Positions 63,776-64,000 of a DNA stretch of 64,000 bases are shown here, in pieces. This DNA comes from Cristatella mucedo (lineage: Eukaryota; Bryozoa; Phylactolaemata; Cristatellidae), in assembly GCA_009760855.2 (NCBI GenBank), contig WPIO01000026.1:188001-252000 (forward strand), in the 5' to 3' direction. Both the position numbers and the translations under genes were made by a program. Each line of letters starts with the position of its first letter. The first letter of the stretch is position 1. Under the pieces are notes generated by a model, which saw only the letters and a program-made list of their open reading frames with translations, was not told the DNA's origin and did no database searches.

Positions 63776-64000
63776 GCTTTACCGGAAAACCGTCCTAGAG
63801 GCATGAAGAAATTTTTTTACATGCCAACGTATAACATAACTGTTAAGCAGCAGACAACCAAATCAGTTTCAAGTTCCTTACATGATATTGCGTTTTTCCC
63901 ATGCTGCATGTGAGGACCCGGCCGAAGTAGTTTGCCTAGGAAAGGCCGGCTTATCTGTAGCATTTATTGTTCCACCACGTTGTGCATTGTCTTGAGATTG

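Larger units (their letters stand above)
62171..64000 (+). other. Right end of the window, intronic
   Basis: Two S1 SINEs (63061-63243 and 63605-63775). No continuation of the cholinesterase-like domain (GIPYA...) is visible on the + strand, so the next exon probably lies beyond 64000. Confidence 0.45.

Overview
This is nuclear DNA from an animal. Its genes are split into many small exons with GT..AG introns. The introns are packed with truncated LINE retrotransposons, tRNA-derived SINEs and dinucleotide repeats, and two CpG-rich promoter regions stand out. I see no bacterial features, no CRISPR array, no rRNA and no intact tRNA gene. A neurotactin-like gene would favour an arthropod (possibly a chelicerate), but that assignment is inference with low confidence.

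Three protein genes are supported, all on the + strand. (1) 224-15361: the last four recognisable coding exons of an oxysterol-binding-protein-related protein of the ORP9/10/11 group. Its 5' part lies before the window, and it ends with a short exon, a stop and an AATAAA signal at 15593. (2) 21428-29031: a complete nucleosome assembly protein 1 (NAP1/NAP1L) gene of ten coding exons and about 346 codons. A CpG-rich upstream region contains a CArG/TATA-like site and two CCAAT boxes. (3) 40139-59103: the 5' half of a gene for a single-pass type II membrane protein. Its extracellular part starts like a cholinesterase-like (neurotactin-type) domain. Its likely promoter is the CpG island at about 37.2-38.7 kb, and it runs off the right end. 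The three proteins are unrelated in function (lipid transfer, histone chaperoning, cell-surface adhesion/esterase fold) and there is no operon-like organisation.

The space between exons is mostly transposon debris. Two LINE families of the L2/CR1 type recur. Family A (best copy 60110-62160, + strand) ends in a nested hairpin and an (ATAC)-type tail. Family B (copies at 8.9, 9.8, 12.4-14.1, 30.0-31.2, 34.9-35.8, 42.5-43.0, 45 and 56.6 kb, plus many 3'-end scraps) ends in a two-part hairpin and an (ATT)n tail. tRNA-derived SINEs occur in two groups. One carries the family-B-like 3' hairpin, which suggests it is mobilised by that LINE. A separate 574-bp element at 32096-32669 has inverted repeats of about 120 bp at both ends and looks like a non-autonomous DNA transposon. 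A degenerate tandem repeat with a unit of roughly 165-180 bp fills about 46.25-47.36 kb.

I do not see a clear new molecular system. The items most worth checking are the long-TIR element, the LINE/SINE shared hairpin, the divergent satellite, the unassigned coding-like frame inside the CpG island at 37245-37714, and the exon structure of the neurotactin-like gene.
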